Positions 50,036 to 60,000 of a stretch of DNA of 64,000 bases are shown piece after piece. The DNA is taken from the NCBI RefSeq assembly GCF_049060325.1, contig NZ_JBMGPW010000004.1, forward strand, positions 62,001 to 126,000, given 5' to 3'. A program made the position numbers and the translations under genes. Under the pieces are notes generated by a model. The model ran no database searches and was not told the origin of the DNA. It saw only the letters and a list, made by a program, of their open reading frames with translations. The stretch comes from Vescimonas sanitatis (lineage in GTDB: Bacteria > Bacillota > Clostridia > Oscillospirales > Oscillospiraceae). Numbering within the stretch: the stretch's first letter is position 1; each line of letters begins with the position of its first letter.

Positions 50036-51814
50036 ATGATGCAGATGCGTACACATACCTGCAATGCGCTGCGGCTGGCCGATGTGGGCAAGTCCGTGAA
50101 GATCGTGGGCTGGATGGAGAATGTCCGCGAGGTAGGCGGCAGCCTGGCCTTCGTGGTGCTGCGTGACTTCTACGGCACCACCCAGGTGGTGGTGGAGGAC
50201 GAGGCCGACCTGAAGGTCATCAAGAGCCTGAACAAGGAGTCCACCATCAGCGTGGAGGGCACCGTCCGCGAGCGCGCCAGCAAGAACTCCAAGCTGCCCA
50301 CCGGCGAGATCGAGGTGGTCCCCACCAAGATCGAGGTGCTGGGCCGCTGCCGCTACAACGCCCTGCCCTTCGAGATCAACCGCAGCCGCGAGGCCGACGA
50401 GACCCAGCGGCTGAAGTACCGCTATCTGGACCTGCGTAACCCGGCGGTCAAGCAGAACATCATCCTGCGCTGCCAGGTGGTGGCCGCCCTGCGCGCCGCC
50501 ATGATGGAGCACGGCTTCCTGGAGATCACCACCCCCATCCTGACCGCCAGCTCCCCCGAGGGCGCCCGCGACTATCTGGTGCCCGCCCGCAAGCACCCCG
50601 GCAAGTTCTACGCCCTGCCCCAGGCGCCCCAGCAGTTCAAGCAGCTGCTGATGACCTCCGGCTTCGACCGCTATTTCCAGATCGCCCCCTGCTTCCGCGA
50701 CGAGGACGCCCGCGGCGACCGCAGCCCCGGCGAGTTCTATCAGCTGGATATGGAGATGGCCTTCGCCACCCAGGACGACATCTTCGCCGTGCTGGAGGAC
50801 GTGCTGCCCCCTATCTTCGCCAAGTTCGGCACCTACAACGTGGCCTCCTCCGCCCCCTTCCGCCGCATCCCCTACAACACCGCCATGGAGACCTACGGCT
50901 CCGATAAGCCCGACCTGCGTATCGACCTGACCTGCAAAAACGTCAGCGAGCTGTTCGTCGCCAGCGAGTTCGAGGCCTTCAAGGGCCAGACCGTAAAGAT
51001 GGTGCCCATCAGCGACTGCGCCCTGACCCGCAAGCAGGTGGAGAAGCTGCTCACCGACTGCGAGGTCCAGTCCGGCAGCAAGGCCTACTGGTTCAAGGTG
51101 GACGAAAACGGCCAGCTGGCCGGCGGCATCGCCAAGTTCGTCGCCCCGGTGGAGGCCGAGCTGGGCAAGATCATCGACCTGAAGCCGGGCACCCTGGTGC
51201 TGGCAGCCGCAGGCCAATACGCCACCAAGTCCGTGGGCGTGCTCATCAAGACCTTCGGCGCCGCCTGCGAAAACCACTTTGACAAGGAGCGCTACGAGTT
51301 CTGCTGGATCGTGGACTTCCCCATGTACGAGATCGGCGACGAGTCCGGCGAGCTGGAGTTCTGCCACAACCCGTTCTCCATGCCCAACGGCGGCATGGAT
51401 ATCCTGCTGAAAGCCGAGCGCGGCGAGATCGACCCGCTGGACATCTACGCCAACCAGTACGACCTGGTGTGCAACGGCGTGGAGCTCAGCTCCGGCGCCG
51501 TCCGTAACCACGACCCGGAGATCATGATCAAGGCCTTTGAGCTGGTGCGCCTGGGCGAGGAGGACGTGAAAAAGAAGTTCCCCGCCATGTACAACGCCTT
51601 CTGCTACGGTGCGCCTCCCCACGCGGGCATCGCCCCGGGCGTGGACCGCATGGTCATGCTGCTGGCCGGCGAAAGCTCCATCCGCGAGATCATCCCCTTC
51701 CCCATGAACAAGAACGCCCAGGACATCATGATGGGCGCGCCGTCCACCGTGGAGCAGAAGCAGCTGGATGAGCTGCACATCGCCATCGTGGGCGAGGTGG
51801 AGAAGGACGACTGA
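50036..51814 (+). CDS. aspS: aspartyl-tRNA synthetase
   Basis: The product has 592 residues, the bacterial (GAD-domain) length. An N-terminal OB-fold anticodon domain lies at 1-105, and class II core motif 2 is FQIAPCFRDEDARGDRSPGEFYQLD. The GAD insertion covers about 290-410, and motif 3 is GIAPGVDRMVMLLAGE. It charges tRNA-Asp. GGGAGG precedes the first ATG. The 126-bp gap after hisS has no clear terminator; a weak extra promoter there cannot be excluded. Its stop overlaps the next start by one base. Confidence 0.98.
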   Translation: MMQMRTHTCNALRLADVGKSVKIVGWMENVREVGGSLAFVVLRDFYGTTQVVVEDEADLKVIKSLNKESTISVEGTVRERASKNSKLPTGEIEVVPTKIEVLGRCRYNALPFEINRSREADETQRLKYRYLDLRNPAVKQNIILRCQVVAALRAAMMEHGFLEITTPILTASSPEGARDYLVPARKHPGKFYALPQAPQQFKQLLMTSGFDRYFQIAPCFRDEDARGDRSPGEFYQLDMEMAFATQDDIFAVLEDVLPPIFAKFGTYNVASSAPFRRIPYNTAMETYGSDKPDLRIDLTCKNVSELFVASEFEAFKGQTVKMVPISDCALTRKQVEKLLTDCEVQSGSKAYWFKVDENGQLAGGIAKFVAPVEAELGKIIDLKPGTLVLAAAGQYATKSVGVLIKTFGAACENHFDKERYEFCWIVDFPMYEIGDESGELEFCHNPFSMPNGGMDILLKAERGEIDPLDIYANQYDLVCNGVELSSGAVRNHDPEIMIKAFELVRLGEEDVKKKFPAMYNAFCYGAPPHAGIAPGVDRMVMLLAGESSIREIIPFPMNKNAQDIMMGAPSTVEQKQLDELHIAIVGEVEKDD

Positions 51815-52962
51815 TGGAGACCGTCAAGCTCTACTATGAAAACGCCTTTCTGCAGGACTTCACCGCCGTGGTGGAGTCCTGCGGGGCTGTGACGGGCGGC
51901 TTTGCGGTGGTGCTGGACCGCACCGCCTTCTATCCCGAGGGCGGCGGACAGCCCGCCGACCACGGCACGCTGGGGGATGCCCGCGTGCTGGACGTCCATG
52001 AGAAGGACGGCGTCGTCACCCACCTGTGCGACCATGAGCTGCCTGTAGGCGCGGAGGTCAGCGGCCATATCGACTGGGCGCGCCGCTTCGATCATATGCA
52101 GCAGCACTCCGGCGAGCACATCGTCTCCGGTATGCTGTGCAGTGCCTTCCACTGCGACAACGTGGGCTTCCACCTGGGCGCAGACACCGTGACCATCGAC
52201 TACAACGCCGACATCAGCTGGGAGCAGGTGCAGGACATCGAACGCCGCGCCAACCGGTACATCTGGGAAAACCACCCCATCCACATCTGGTATCCCTCCC
52301 CGGAGGAGCTGGCCGCCCTGCCCTACCGCAGCAAAAAAGCCCTGGAGGGGCCTGTGCGCCTCACGGAGTTTCCCGGCGCGGACCTGTGCGCCTGCTGCGG
52401 CACCCATGTGGCCGCCAGCGGCCAGGTGGGCCTGGTGAAGTTCGTGGGCTGGCAGAAATTCCGGGACGGCGTGCGGCTGGAGCTGCTGTGCGGCCAGCGG
52501 GCGCTGGACCATCTCTCCGCCTGCTGGGAACAATCCCGGCAGATCGGGCAATCGCTGTCGGTAAAGCCGGAGGCATCCTTTGCCGCCGTGGAGCGGATGC
52601 AGTCTGAGCTGCTGGCCGCCAGGGAACGCGCCGCCGGATTGGAAGCGCAGGTCTTCGCCCACACAGCGGCGGAATACGCCGGCAAGGGCGACACCGTGCT
52701 CATCACCGCGCCGCTGGAAGGCGACGGTGTCCGCCGCCTGTGCGACGCCGTGGCCCAGACGTGCGGCGGCCGCTGCGCCGTGTTCTCCGGAACAGACGGC
52801 ACGTACCGGTACGCGCTCATCCATGCCGGACAGGATATCCGGCCGCTGGTGAAGGACATGAACGACGCGCTCCATGGCCGCGGCGGCGGCCGCGACGGCT
52901 TTGCCCAGGGCAGCGCCGCCTGCACGGCGGAGGAGATCCGGGCCTTTTTCTCCTGCCGGTAA
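51814..52962 (+). CDS. AlaX-type alanyl-tRNA editing protein with DHHA1 domain
   Basis: The product has 382 residues. The editing domain shows FYPEGGGQPADHG and the zinc ligands HxxxH (His98, His102) with CACCGTHV near residue 200. The C-terminal part after about 290 resembles DHHA1 (VRRLCDAVAQTCGGRCAVFSG and GRGGGRDGFAQGSA). Long-form AlaX proteins deacylate Ser- or Gly-mischarged tRNA-Ala in trans. The ATG overlaps the aspS TGA by one base, which places it in the same T-box operon. Confidence 0.93.
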   Translation: METVKLYYENAFLQDFTAVVESCGAVTGGFAVVLDRTAFYPEGGGQPADHGTLGDARVLDVHEKDGVVTHLCDHELPVGAEVSGHIDWARRFDHMQQHSGEHIVSGMLCSAFHCDNVGFHLGADTVTIDYNADISWEQVQDIERRANRYIWENHPIHIWYPSPEELAALPYRSKKALEGPVRLTEFPGADLCACCGTHVAASGQVGLVKFVGWQKFRDGVRLELLCGQRALDHLSACWEQSRQIGQSLSVKPEASFAAVERMQSELLAARERAAGLEAQVFAHTAAEYAGKGDTVLITAPLEGDGVRRLCDAVAQTCGGRCAVFSGTDGTYRYALIHAGQDIRPLVKDMNDALHGRGGGRDGFAQGSAACTAEEIRAFFSCR

Positions 52963-53010
52963 ACTGCTTCGCTGCGCGAAATAATTTTGCGTTATTTCAA
53001 CAAAAAACAC

Positions 53011-53050
53011 CCCCGAAATGTGCAGAAAAAGCGCATTTCGGGGATTTCCT
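53011..53050 (+). terminator. intrinsic terminator of the hisS-aspS-alaX operon
   Basis: A 13-bp stem pairs CCCCGAAATGTGC with GCGCATTTCGGGG (one mismatch/wobble) around AGAAAAA, followed by ATTTCCTTTT. Confidence 0.88.
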
Positions 53051-53064
53051 TTTATGGATATACA

Positions 53065-53073
53065 TGATACAAT
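53065..53073 (+). promoter_or_regulatory. extended -10 promoter of the MATE gene
   Basis: TGATACAAT is an extended -10, 39 bp upstream of the TTG start. No clear -35 is present. Confidence 0.55.
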
Positions 53074-53112
53074 AAGAGACACTGAATATTTCGCACAGAA
53101 AAGAGTGATACC

Positions 53113-54483
53113 TTGCCCGAAGAAAACAAGCTGGGCGTCATGCCCATTTCCAAGCTGATCTGGAATATGTCCCTGCCCATCATCGCGTCCATGCTGGTGC
53201 AGGCGCTGTACAACATCGTGGACAGCGTGTTCGTCAGCCGTGTCAGCGAGCAGGCGCTCACCGCCGTTTCGCTGGCCTTCCCCGCCCAGAACCTGATGAT
53301 CGGTCTGGCCACCGGCACCGCCGTAGGCGTCAACGCCCTGATGGGCCGGGCACTGGGTGCCGGACAGCGTGAACGCGCCGACAAGGTCGCCAACCACGGC
53401 ATACTGCTGGCGCTGGTGGGCTTCGTCATCTCCGCCCTTTTGGGTGCCACCTGCTCCGACCTGTTCTTCCGTTCCCAGACCCAGATCGAGAACATCATCC
53501 GCATGGGCAACGACTACCTGCGGGTGGTGACCATCGGCTCGCTGGGTATGTTCTGCCAGATCATGTACGAACGGCTGCTCCAGGGCACCGGGCGGTCTAT
53601 CCTCAGTATGTACACCCAGGGTCTGGGCGCCATCATCAATATCATTCTGGACCCCATCTTCATCTTTACCCTGAACATGGGCGTTACCGGCGCTGCCGTG
53701 GCCACCATCATCGGCCAGTTCTGCGGCTGCGCCCTGGCCATATACTTCAACCACAAGAAGAATACCGATATCACCCTGTCCATCAAGGGCTTCCGCCCGG
53801 ACTTCCGGCTCATCGGCGAGATCTATGCCATCGGCCTGCCCAGCGTCATTATGATCGCCATCGGTTCGGTGATGACGTTCCTGATGAACAAGATACTCAT
53901 CACCTACCATGCCGCCCATGAGACGGCGGCCACCGCCTTCGGCGCGTACTTCAAGCTGAACTCCTTTATTTTCATGCCCGTCTTCGGTATGAACAACGGC
54001 GTGGTGCCCATCGTGGCCTATAACTACGGTGCTCGGAACCGCAAGCGCATGGTGGAGACCATCAAGCGCGGCGCGCTGTACGCCTCTATCATCATGGTCT
54101 TCGGCACCGTCCTCTTCTGGGTCATCCCCGGCCCTCTGCTGAAGATATTTGACGCCACCGACACCATGCTCTCCGTGGGTATACCCGCCCTGCGGATCAT
54201 CTCCATCAGCTTCTGCATGGCCGGCGCGTGCATCGCCCTGGGCGCCTCCTTCCAGGCGCTGGGCAGATCCCTGTACTCCATGATCACCTCCATTGTCCGC
54301 CAGCTGGTGTTCCTGATCCCCATCGCCTACGTGCTGGCCCGGTACGGCGCCTCCGTGGGCAACAGCGACCTGGTGTGGTGGAGCTACCCCATCGCGGAGG
54401 TATTCTCCCTGACGCTGACGCTGTTCTTCTTCCGCCATCTGTACAAGACCGTCATCGCCCAGCTGCCCGAGGGGCACGAATAA
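53113..54483 (+). CDS. MATE family efflux transporter
   Basis: The product has 456 residues and twelve predicted membrane helices in two halves. The family segments are MPISKLIWNMSLPIIASMLVQALYNIVDS at the start and MNNGVVPIVAYNYGARN at the second-half repeat. MATE proteins export cationic drugs or metabolites using sodium or proton gradients. The start is TTG at 53113, after AAAAGAG; the first ATG lies nine codons in, inside the conserved N-terminus. It has its own promoter. Confidence 0.94.
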   Translation: MPEENKLGVMPISKLIWNMSLPIIASMLVQALYNIVDSVFVSRVSEQALTAVSLAFPAQNLMIGLATGTAVGVNALMGRALGAGQRERADKVANHGILLALVGFVISALLGATCSDLFFRSQTQIENIIRMGNDYLRVVTIGSLGMFCQIMYERLLQGTGRSILSMYTQGLGAIINIILDPIFIFTLNMGVTGAAVATIIGQFCGCALAIYFNHKKNTDITLSIKGFRPDFRLIGEIYAIGLPSVIMIAIGSVMTFLMNKILITYHAAHETAATAFGAYFKLNSFIFMPVFGMNNGVVPIVAYNYGARNRKRMVETIKRGALYASIIMVFGTVLFWVIPGPLLKIFDATDTMLSVGIPALRIISISFCMAGACIALGASFQALGRSLYSMITSIVRQLVFLIPIAYVLARYGASVGNSDLVWWSYPIAEVFSLTLTLFFFRHLYKTVIAQLPEGHE

Positions 54484-54610
54484 GAAAAGCGGAACTAAAC
54501 CCCGCCGCGCTCCGTCTTAGTGGATAGAGGGCGGGCACATCGCCCTCCCCGCCCCCCGGCGGTGTATATACACACAAACAGATAGAGACAGAAAAGGAGG
54601 CACGACCCCC

Positions 54611-55330
54611 ATGAAGAAGTTTTTGGCATTTATCCTGGCCCTGGCCTGCGCCCTGTCGCTGATGGCCTGCGGCAAAAAGAACAACGACGACAAGCCCGAC
54701 CCCGATCCCGCGCCGGATCCCCAGCCCACCGTCACCACCGCCGAATTTACCCACGGCTATGTAGACATGAAGCTGGAGCTGCCTGAGGGCTGGAGCTGGG
54801 AGCAGGTGTCCGACAACGGCACCGACAAGACCGAGGGCATCCGCTTCTACAAGACCGATGACCCCACTGTCAGCTACACGCTGCTGTGCTGGACGGGAGG
54901 CTACGGCATCTGCGGCACCGGCGTCACCAGTGAGGAGATCACCCTTGCCAACGGCATGAAGGTCTGGCAGCACACGGAGGAGAACACGGAAAAGGGCACC
55001 ATGGGCATGGCGGACATCTTTTTTGAGGACGTACCGGGCAGCTATGTGGCTTCCCCCTCCGAGACCATGACCACCGAGGTGTGGAACGCCAACCGCGATG
55101 CGCTGCTGTCCATTCTGGGCACCGCCCAGATCGGCCGCAAGAGCGTCAGCCAGCAGGCCGCCATCGACGCGGCCAAGGCCCAGTACACCGGCGCGTACGA
55201 TCAGGTGTACGCCACCTATGACGTCACCTCCGGCGCGTGGACGGTGAGCTTCAGCAAGAGCGCCGCCGGCGCAAAGACCGACCGTCTGGTGGTGGACGCC
55301 GCCGGAAAGGTCATGGCCGCCGGGAAGTAA
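54611..55330 (+). CDS. lipoprotein of unknown function
   Basis: The product has 239 residues. A signal sequence ends in the lipobox SLMAC (Cys20), then a Lys/Asp/Pro linker with DPDPAPDPQP. The first folded part (about 45-170) is a beta-rich domain of unknown type (YVDMKLELPEGWSWEQVSDNG). The C-terminal 60 residues (AAIDAAKAQYTGAYDQVYAT) look PepSY-like: helix followed by an antiparallel sheet. AAAGGAGG precedes the start. It is alone between a MATE gene and glyS. Confidence 0.8.
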   Translation: MKKFLAFILALACALSLMACGKKNNDDKPDPDPAPDPQPTVTTAEFTHGYVDMKLELPEGWSWEQVSDNGTDKTEGIRFYKTDDPTVSYTLLCWTGGYGICGTGVTSEEITLANGMKVWQHTEENTEKGTMGMADIFFEDVPGSYVASPSETMTTEVWNANRDALLSILGTAQIGRKSVSQQAAIDAAKAQYTGAYDQVYATYDVTSGAWTVSFSKSAAGAKTDRLVVDAAGKVMAAGK

Positions 55331-55343
55331 CCGAAAACAGCCG

Positions 55344-55371
55344 AAAACCGCCGCAGCTGCGGCGGTTTTTG
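55344..55371 (+). terminator. intrinsic terminator of the lipoprotein gene
   Basis: The perfect palindrome AACCGCCGCAGCTGCGGCGGTT is flanked by AA and TTT, giving a strong GC stem with a T-run. Confidence 0.88.
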
Positions 55372-55381
55372 CTTTGCGTGC

Positions 55382-55410
55382 TTGACAACCACCCCGAAAC
55401 GTGCTATTCT
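55382..55410 (+). promoter_or_regulatory. sigma-A promoter of the glyS T-box unit
   Basis: TTGACA and TATTCT are separated by exactly 17 bp, in the gap right after the lipoprotein terminator. Confidence 0.85.
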
Positions 55411-55416
55411 TTTCCT

Positions 55417-55577
55417 GATACAGGCGATGACGGGCGTGGCGGCCCTGAGCCGCGGGAGGAAATGCCCGCCGGAAGCCCCGTTACCGGCAGAAGAGTGTGG
55501 AAGTATCCAAATTCAGGTGGAACCACGGACTATGTTTAGTTCGCCCTGAGCCTTACCGGCTCAGGGCGTTTTTTTGT
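55417..55577 (+). ncRNA. compact T-box riboswitch leader of glyS
   Basis: The T-box core AGGTGGAACCACGG lies at 55515-55528. The terminator CGCCCTGAGCC/GGCTCAGGGCG (55542-55568) is followed by seven T. The part before it is short: GATAC (55417-55421) pairs with GTATC (55503-55507), GACGGG (55429-55434) with CCCGTT (55477-55482), and a small GGGCGT/ATGCCC hairpin sits inside. The whole leader is only about 160 nt. Possible Gly specifiers GGC lie at 55486-55488 or 55423-55425, but the usual specifier loop is not obvious. The gene it precedes, glyS, supports a glycine response. Confidence 0.85.
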
Positions 55578-55610
55578 TGCCAAAACACTTCATATAGGAG
55601 GAACCTCACC

Positions 55611-57032
55611 ATGAAAAACACCGAAAAAACGATGGACAAGATCGTCGCCCTCTGCAAAAACCGCGGCATCATCTTTGCCGGCTCCGAGATCTACGGCGGC
55701 CTGGCCAACACCTGGGACTACGGTCCCCTGGGCGTGGAGCTGAAGAACAACATCAAGAAGGCCTGGTGGAAGAAATTTGTCCAGGAGAACCCCTACAATG
55801 TGGGGCAGGACGCCGCCATCCTCATGAACCCCCAGACCTGGGTGGCCAGCGGCCATCTGGCCGGCTTCTCCGACCCCCTGATGGACTGCAAGGAGTGCAA
55901 GGAGCGCTTCCGCGCCGACAAACTCATCGAGGACTGGTGCCACGAGAACGGCTTTGAGCTCAGCAAGCCCATCGACGCCTTCTCCCAGCAGGAGATGAAG
56001 GACTTTGTAGAGGAGCACAACCTCCCCTGCCCCAGCTGCGGCAAGCACAACTTCACCGATATCCGCCAGTTCAACCTGATGTTCAAGACGTTCCAGGGCG
56101 TCACCGAGGACGCCAAGAACACCGTCTATCTCCGTCCCGAGACGGCCCAGGGCATCTTCACCAACTTTGTGAACACCCAGCGCACCACCCGCCGCAAGCT
56201 GCCCTTCGGCGTCTGCCAGATCGGCAAGTCCTTCCGCAACGAGATCACCCCGGGCAACTTCATCTTCCGCGTCCGTGAGTTCGAGCAGATGGAGCTGGAG
56301 TTCTTCTGCAAACCCGGCACCGACCTGGAGTGGTTCAACTACTGGCGCACCTTCTGCCACAACTGGCTGCTGGGCATCGGATTGAAGGATGAGAACCTGC
56401 GCCTGCGTGACCACGACCCCGAGGAGCTGTGCTTCTACTCCAAGGCCACCACGGACTTCGAGTTCCTGTTCCCCTTCGGCTGGGGCGAGCTGTGGGGCGT
56501 GGCGGACCGTACCGACTACGACCTGACCCAGCACCAGACCGTGTCCGGCAAGGACCTGACCTACTTCGACCCCGAGACCAACGAGCGCTACATCCCCTAT
56601 GTGGTCGAGCCGTCCCTGGGTGTGGAGCGCAGCGTCCTGGCCGTGCTGGTGGACGCCTACGACGAGGAGGTCGTGGACGCGGAGAAGAACGACGTCCGCG
56701 TGGTGCTGCACCTGCACCCGGCCCTGGCGCCCTACAAGGCCGCCATCCTGCCCCTGAGCAAGAAGCTCTCCGAGCCCGCCCGCAAGATCTACGAGGACCT
56801 GTCCAAGGAGTGGATGCTGGACTTCGACGAGACCGGCTCCATCGGCAAGCGCTACCGCCGCGAGGACGAGGTGGGCACGCCCTTCTGCATCACCGTGGAC
56901 TTCGACACCGTGGGCGATGCCGAGCACCCCGGCGACAACTGCGTCACCGTCCGCGAGCGCGACACCATGGAGCAGGTGCGTATCCCCATCAGCGAGCTGA
57001 AGGCCTATCTGGCCGAGAAGCTGGCCTATTAA
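55611..57032 (+). CDS. glyS: glycyl-tRNA synthetase, single-chain (alpha2) type
   Basis: The product has 473 residues. Class II motifs are GSEIYGGLANTWDYGPLGVELKNN near the start, FRNEITPGNFIFRVREFEQMELEFF as motif 2 and VVEPSLGVERSVLAVL as motif 3. Cys-based insertions (CKECKERF and CPSCGKHNF) suggest a zinc site. It is the dimeric type rather than the glyQ-glyS heterotetramer. AGGAGG precedes the ATG at 55611; a longer upstream frame runs through the T-box leader and is not coding. Confidence 0.97.
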   Translation: MKNTEKTMDKIVALCKNRGIIFAGSEIYGGLANTWDYGPLGVELKNNIKKAWWKKFVQENPYNVGQDAAILMNPQTWVASGHLAGFSDPLMDCKECKERFRADKLIEDWCHENGFELSKPIDAFSQQEMKDFVEEHNLPCPSCGKHNFTDIRQFNLMFKTFQGVTEDAKNTVYLRPETAQGIFTNFVNTQRTTRRKLPFGVCQIGKSFRNEITPGNFIFRVREFEQMELEFFCKPGTDLEWFNYWRTFCHNWLLGIGLKDENLRLRDHDPEELCFYSKATTDFEFLFPFGWGELWGVADRTDYDLTQHQTVSGKDLTYFDPETNERYIPYVVEPSLGVERSVLAVLVDAYDEEVVDAEKNDVRVVLHLHPALAPYKAAILPLSKKLSEPARKIYEDLSKEWMLDFDETGSIGKRYRREDEVGTPFCITVDFDTVGDAEHPGDNCVTVRERDTMEQVRIPISELKAYLAEKLAY

Positions 57033-57036
57033 GCGT

Positions 57037-57069
57037 AAAAAAAGAAAGCCCCGCGGGGCTTTCTTTTTT
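57037..57069. terminator. bidirectional terminator between glyS and the RND gene
   Basis: AAAAAAAGAAAGCCCC pairs with GGGGCTTTCTTTTTTT around a GC turn. T-runs form on both strands and both genes end here. Confidence 0.93.
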
Positions 57070-57072
57070 TGC

Positions 57073-60000
57073 TCACATATCCACGATCTGCAATTCGCTC
57101 TCGTCCACCTTCTGCATGTCCTTCTTGTTCATCATGTCGTACATACAGGGCACCACGAACAGCGTCATCAGCGTGGCGTACAGCAGTCCGCCGATACAGA
57201 CCACGGCGATGGGCTGCATCAGCGCCGTGCCGGCGTTTTTCGCCGTGGCGGTGACGATCAAGCCCAAAATCGTGGTCAGACTGGTCATCAGGATCGGCCG
57301 CAGGCGGGTCACGCCCGCGTCGATGATCGCCTCCCGGCGCTCCATGCCGGACAGCCGCTGCTGGTTGATGTAATCCACCAGCACGATACCGTTGTTGACG
57401 ATGATGCCCACCAGCATCACGAAGCCGATCAGGCTGATGACAGATACCTCGATCCCCGCGATCAGCAGGGCCAGGAAGCCGCCGGTAAAGGCCAGCGGGA
57501 TGGTGAACATGACGATGAACGGGGATTTCAGCGACTGGAACTGTGCCACCATGATGAAGTACACCAGCACCACGCCCAGCAGCAGCATCAGCAGCAGCTG
57601 GCTCATGGCCTCCATGATCTGCTCGTTCTCTCCGTTGAATTCCGCGGTGACGCCCTCCGGCAGCGTCAGACCGCTGACGGCCTGCTGCGCCGCGGAGGTC
57701 ACGTGGGTGACGTTGTAGCCATCGGCGATGGCGGCGGTCACGGTAACGCACCGGCGCTGCTGGTCACGGGAGATGGTGTTCATGGACACCGTCTCCGTCA
57801 CGGTGGCCACATCGCCCAACTTGAAGGTCTTGTCCTCCTCACTGCCGCCGGTCAGCTGCCCCGCGGCGCTGCTGCCGGTCATGCCTGAGGCGCTCCCGGT
57901 CATGGCGGAGGACGCGCTGCTCTCCGCAGACAACTCCAGCTCCAGCAGGTTCTCCCGCTTGAGGACGCTGCCCTCCGCCGCGTCCACGGTCAGGTCCATG
58001 TCCTCGCTGTCCAGCGTCACATCAGAGACGCTGGCGCTGCTCTGCAGCGCCGCGGCGATCTGCATATACACCTGGGCCACGGTCAGACCCTTCTCCGCCG
58101 CCGCCTTCCGGTCGATGGTCACCTGCAGCGCCGGGGCCGAGGCGTCCAGCCCGTCGCTGACCTCACCGACGCCCTCCACCTGCTCCAGCCGCCGGGCGAT
58201 GGTCCGGGCGCTGCTCTGCAGGTCCGCCATATCGCTGCCGAACACCTGCAGCGACACGCCGCTGCCGGTCATATAGCTCATCATACCGCTCATCACGCCG
58301 CTGGCCGTCACCTCACAGGGCAGGTCGGCACACAGCGTCTCGATCTCCTTCCCCGCCACAGAGCCGAAGGTCCCCTCCGGCATGGTGATGTAGCCCTCCA
58401 CGTCATAGCTGCCGCCGGAGGTGCCGCCCATGGCACCGCCCATGTTCAGGCCGCCCATGGTGCCGCCGCCCATCATAAAGCCGGCATCCTGCACGTCGTC
58501 CACAGTCATCACCCGCTCCAGCACCTCGTCGGCCAGCCGTACCGCCTCCTCGCGGGAGGTGTCCTCCGGCATGGTGATGGTCAGGGACAGGTTGTTCATA
58601 TCCATCTCCGGCATAAAGGTAAAGCCGCGGCGCAGGCACGCGCCGGCACTGGTCACCAGCAGCACCAGCGACAGCAGCAGCACGCCGGCCTTGTGGTCCA
58701 GCGAAAAAGCGATGGCCTTCCGATAGGCGGGATAGACCTTGTCCAGCAGGCCCGGCTTCTGCACCATGGGCCGGCGCAGCATACCGCTGGCCATCGCCGG
58801 CACCAGTGTCAGCGCCACCAGCAGGCTGGCCAGCAGCGAGTAGGTGATGGTCAGCGCCAGATCGGTGAACAGCTGGCGGGTCAGGCCCTCTACGAACACG
58901 ATGGGCGCGAACACGCACACGGTGGTCAGGGTAGAGGCCGTCACCGCGCCCAGCACCTGGCCCGCGCCGGACACCGCCGCCTGAATGATGGTGGCGCCCT
59001 TGGCCCGCAGGCGGTAGATATTCTCAATGACCACCACGGAGTTATCCACCAGCATACCCACCGCCACGGCCAGACCGCTCAGGGAGATCATGTTGATGGT
59101 CACGCCGGTGAAGTACATAAGTACGATGGCAAAGATCACGCTGACGGGGATAGATACCAGCGTGATGACCGTTGGCCGCCAATCCCGCAGGAACAGGTAC
59201 AGGATGACCACGGAGAACAGCGCGCCCCACAGCAGCGACGAGGTGATGGTCTCCACGATCAGGTAGATATAGTCGCCCTGGTCCATCAGCGGCGCGAAGG
59301 ACAATCCCTCGTACTGGCCCTCCAGCTCCTCGAACCGTGCGCTGATGTTATTGGACACCTCCGCCGTGGCGTAGTTGGACTGCTTGGTAAAGGTGATGAG
59401 AATGCCGTTGTCGCCGTTGACCTTGGTGTACAGCTCCCCGGCGTTGTCCGTGACCACCACGGTGGCGATGTCGCCCAGTGTCACCGGCTCGATGCCGTCC
59501 ATGCCCAGGTCCAGCAGCACCATGTCCTCCAGCTCCTGCCGGGTGGACACGTTCTCGCCCACAGACACCATGTAGCGCACGCCGTCGTTGTCCTCAATGT
59601 ACCCGGCGGGCATGGCGAAATTCTGTGCCGTCAGCAGCTGGCTGACGGCGGAGATGGACAGCATCCCGCCCACGTCCGTCTGGTCGGCGATGGACTTGTA
59701 CGCCTCGTTGATCTGGTCCATGCCGGCCTCGATCTGGGTCATGGCCTCATCCAGCTGTATCTGCGCCTCCGTCAGCTGGGTAATGCCGTCGATCAGGGAG
59801 AGCGTCATGTTATAGACCTCACTGGTGACCTCCCGCTTCAGCTCGCCGCTTTCCAGATCCTTCATCAGCTTATCCAGCGTCGCGTTCAGCCGTTCCAGCG
59901 TCTTTTGCAGCTGTTCCAGCCCGGGCACGGTGATGGGCGGCTCACCGGGATCCGGATCCGGGTCTGGCTCCGGGATCTGGCCCCGGGCCTCTTTCAGATA

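Noticed and set aside
55497..57032. Longer N-terminus for glycyl-tRNA synthetase
   Set aside because: The extra codons run through the T-box core and terminator, and AGGAGG stands only before the ATG at 55611.
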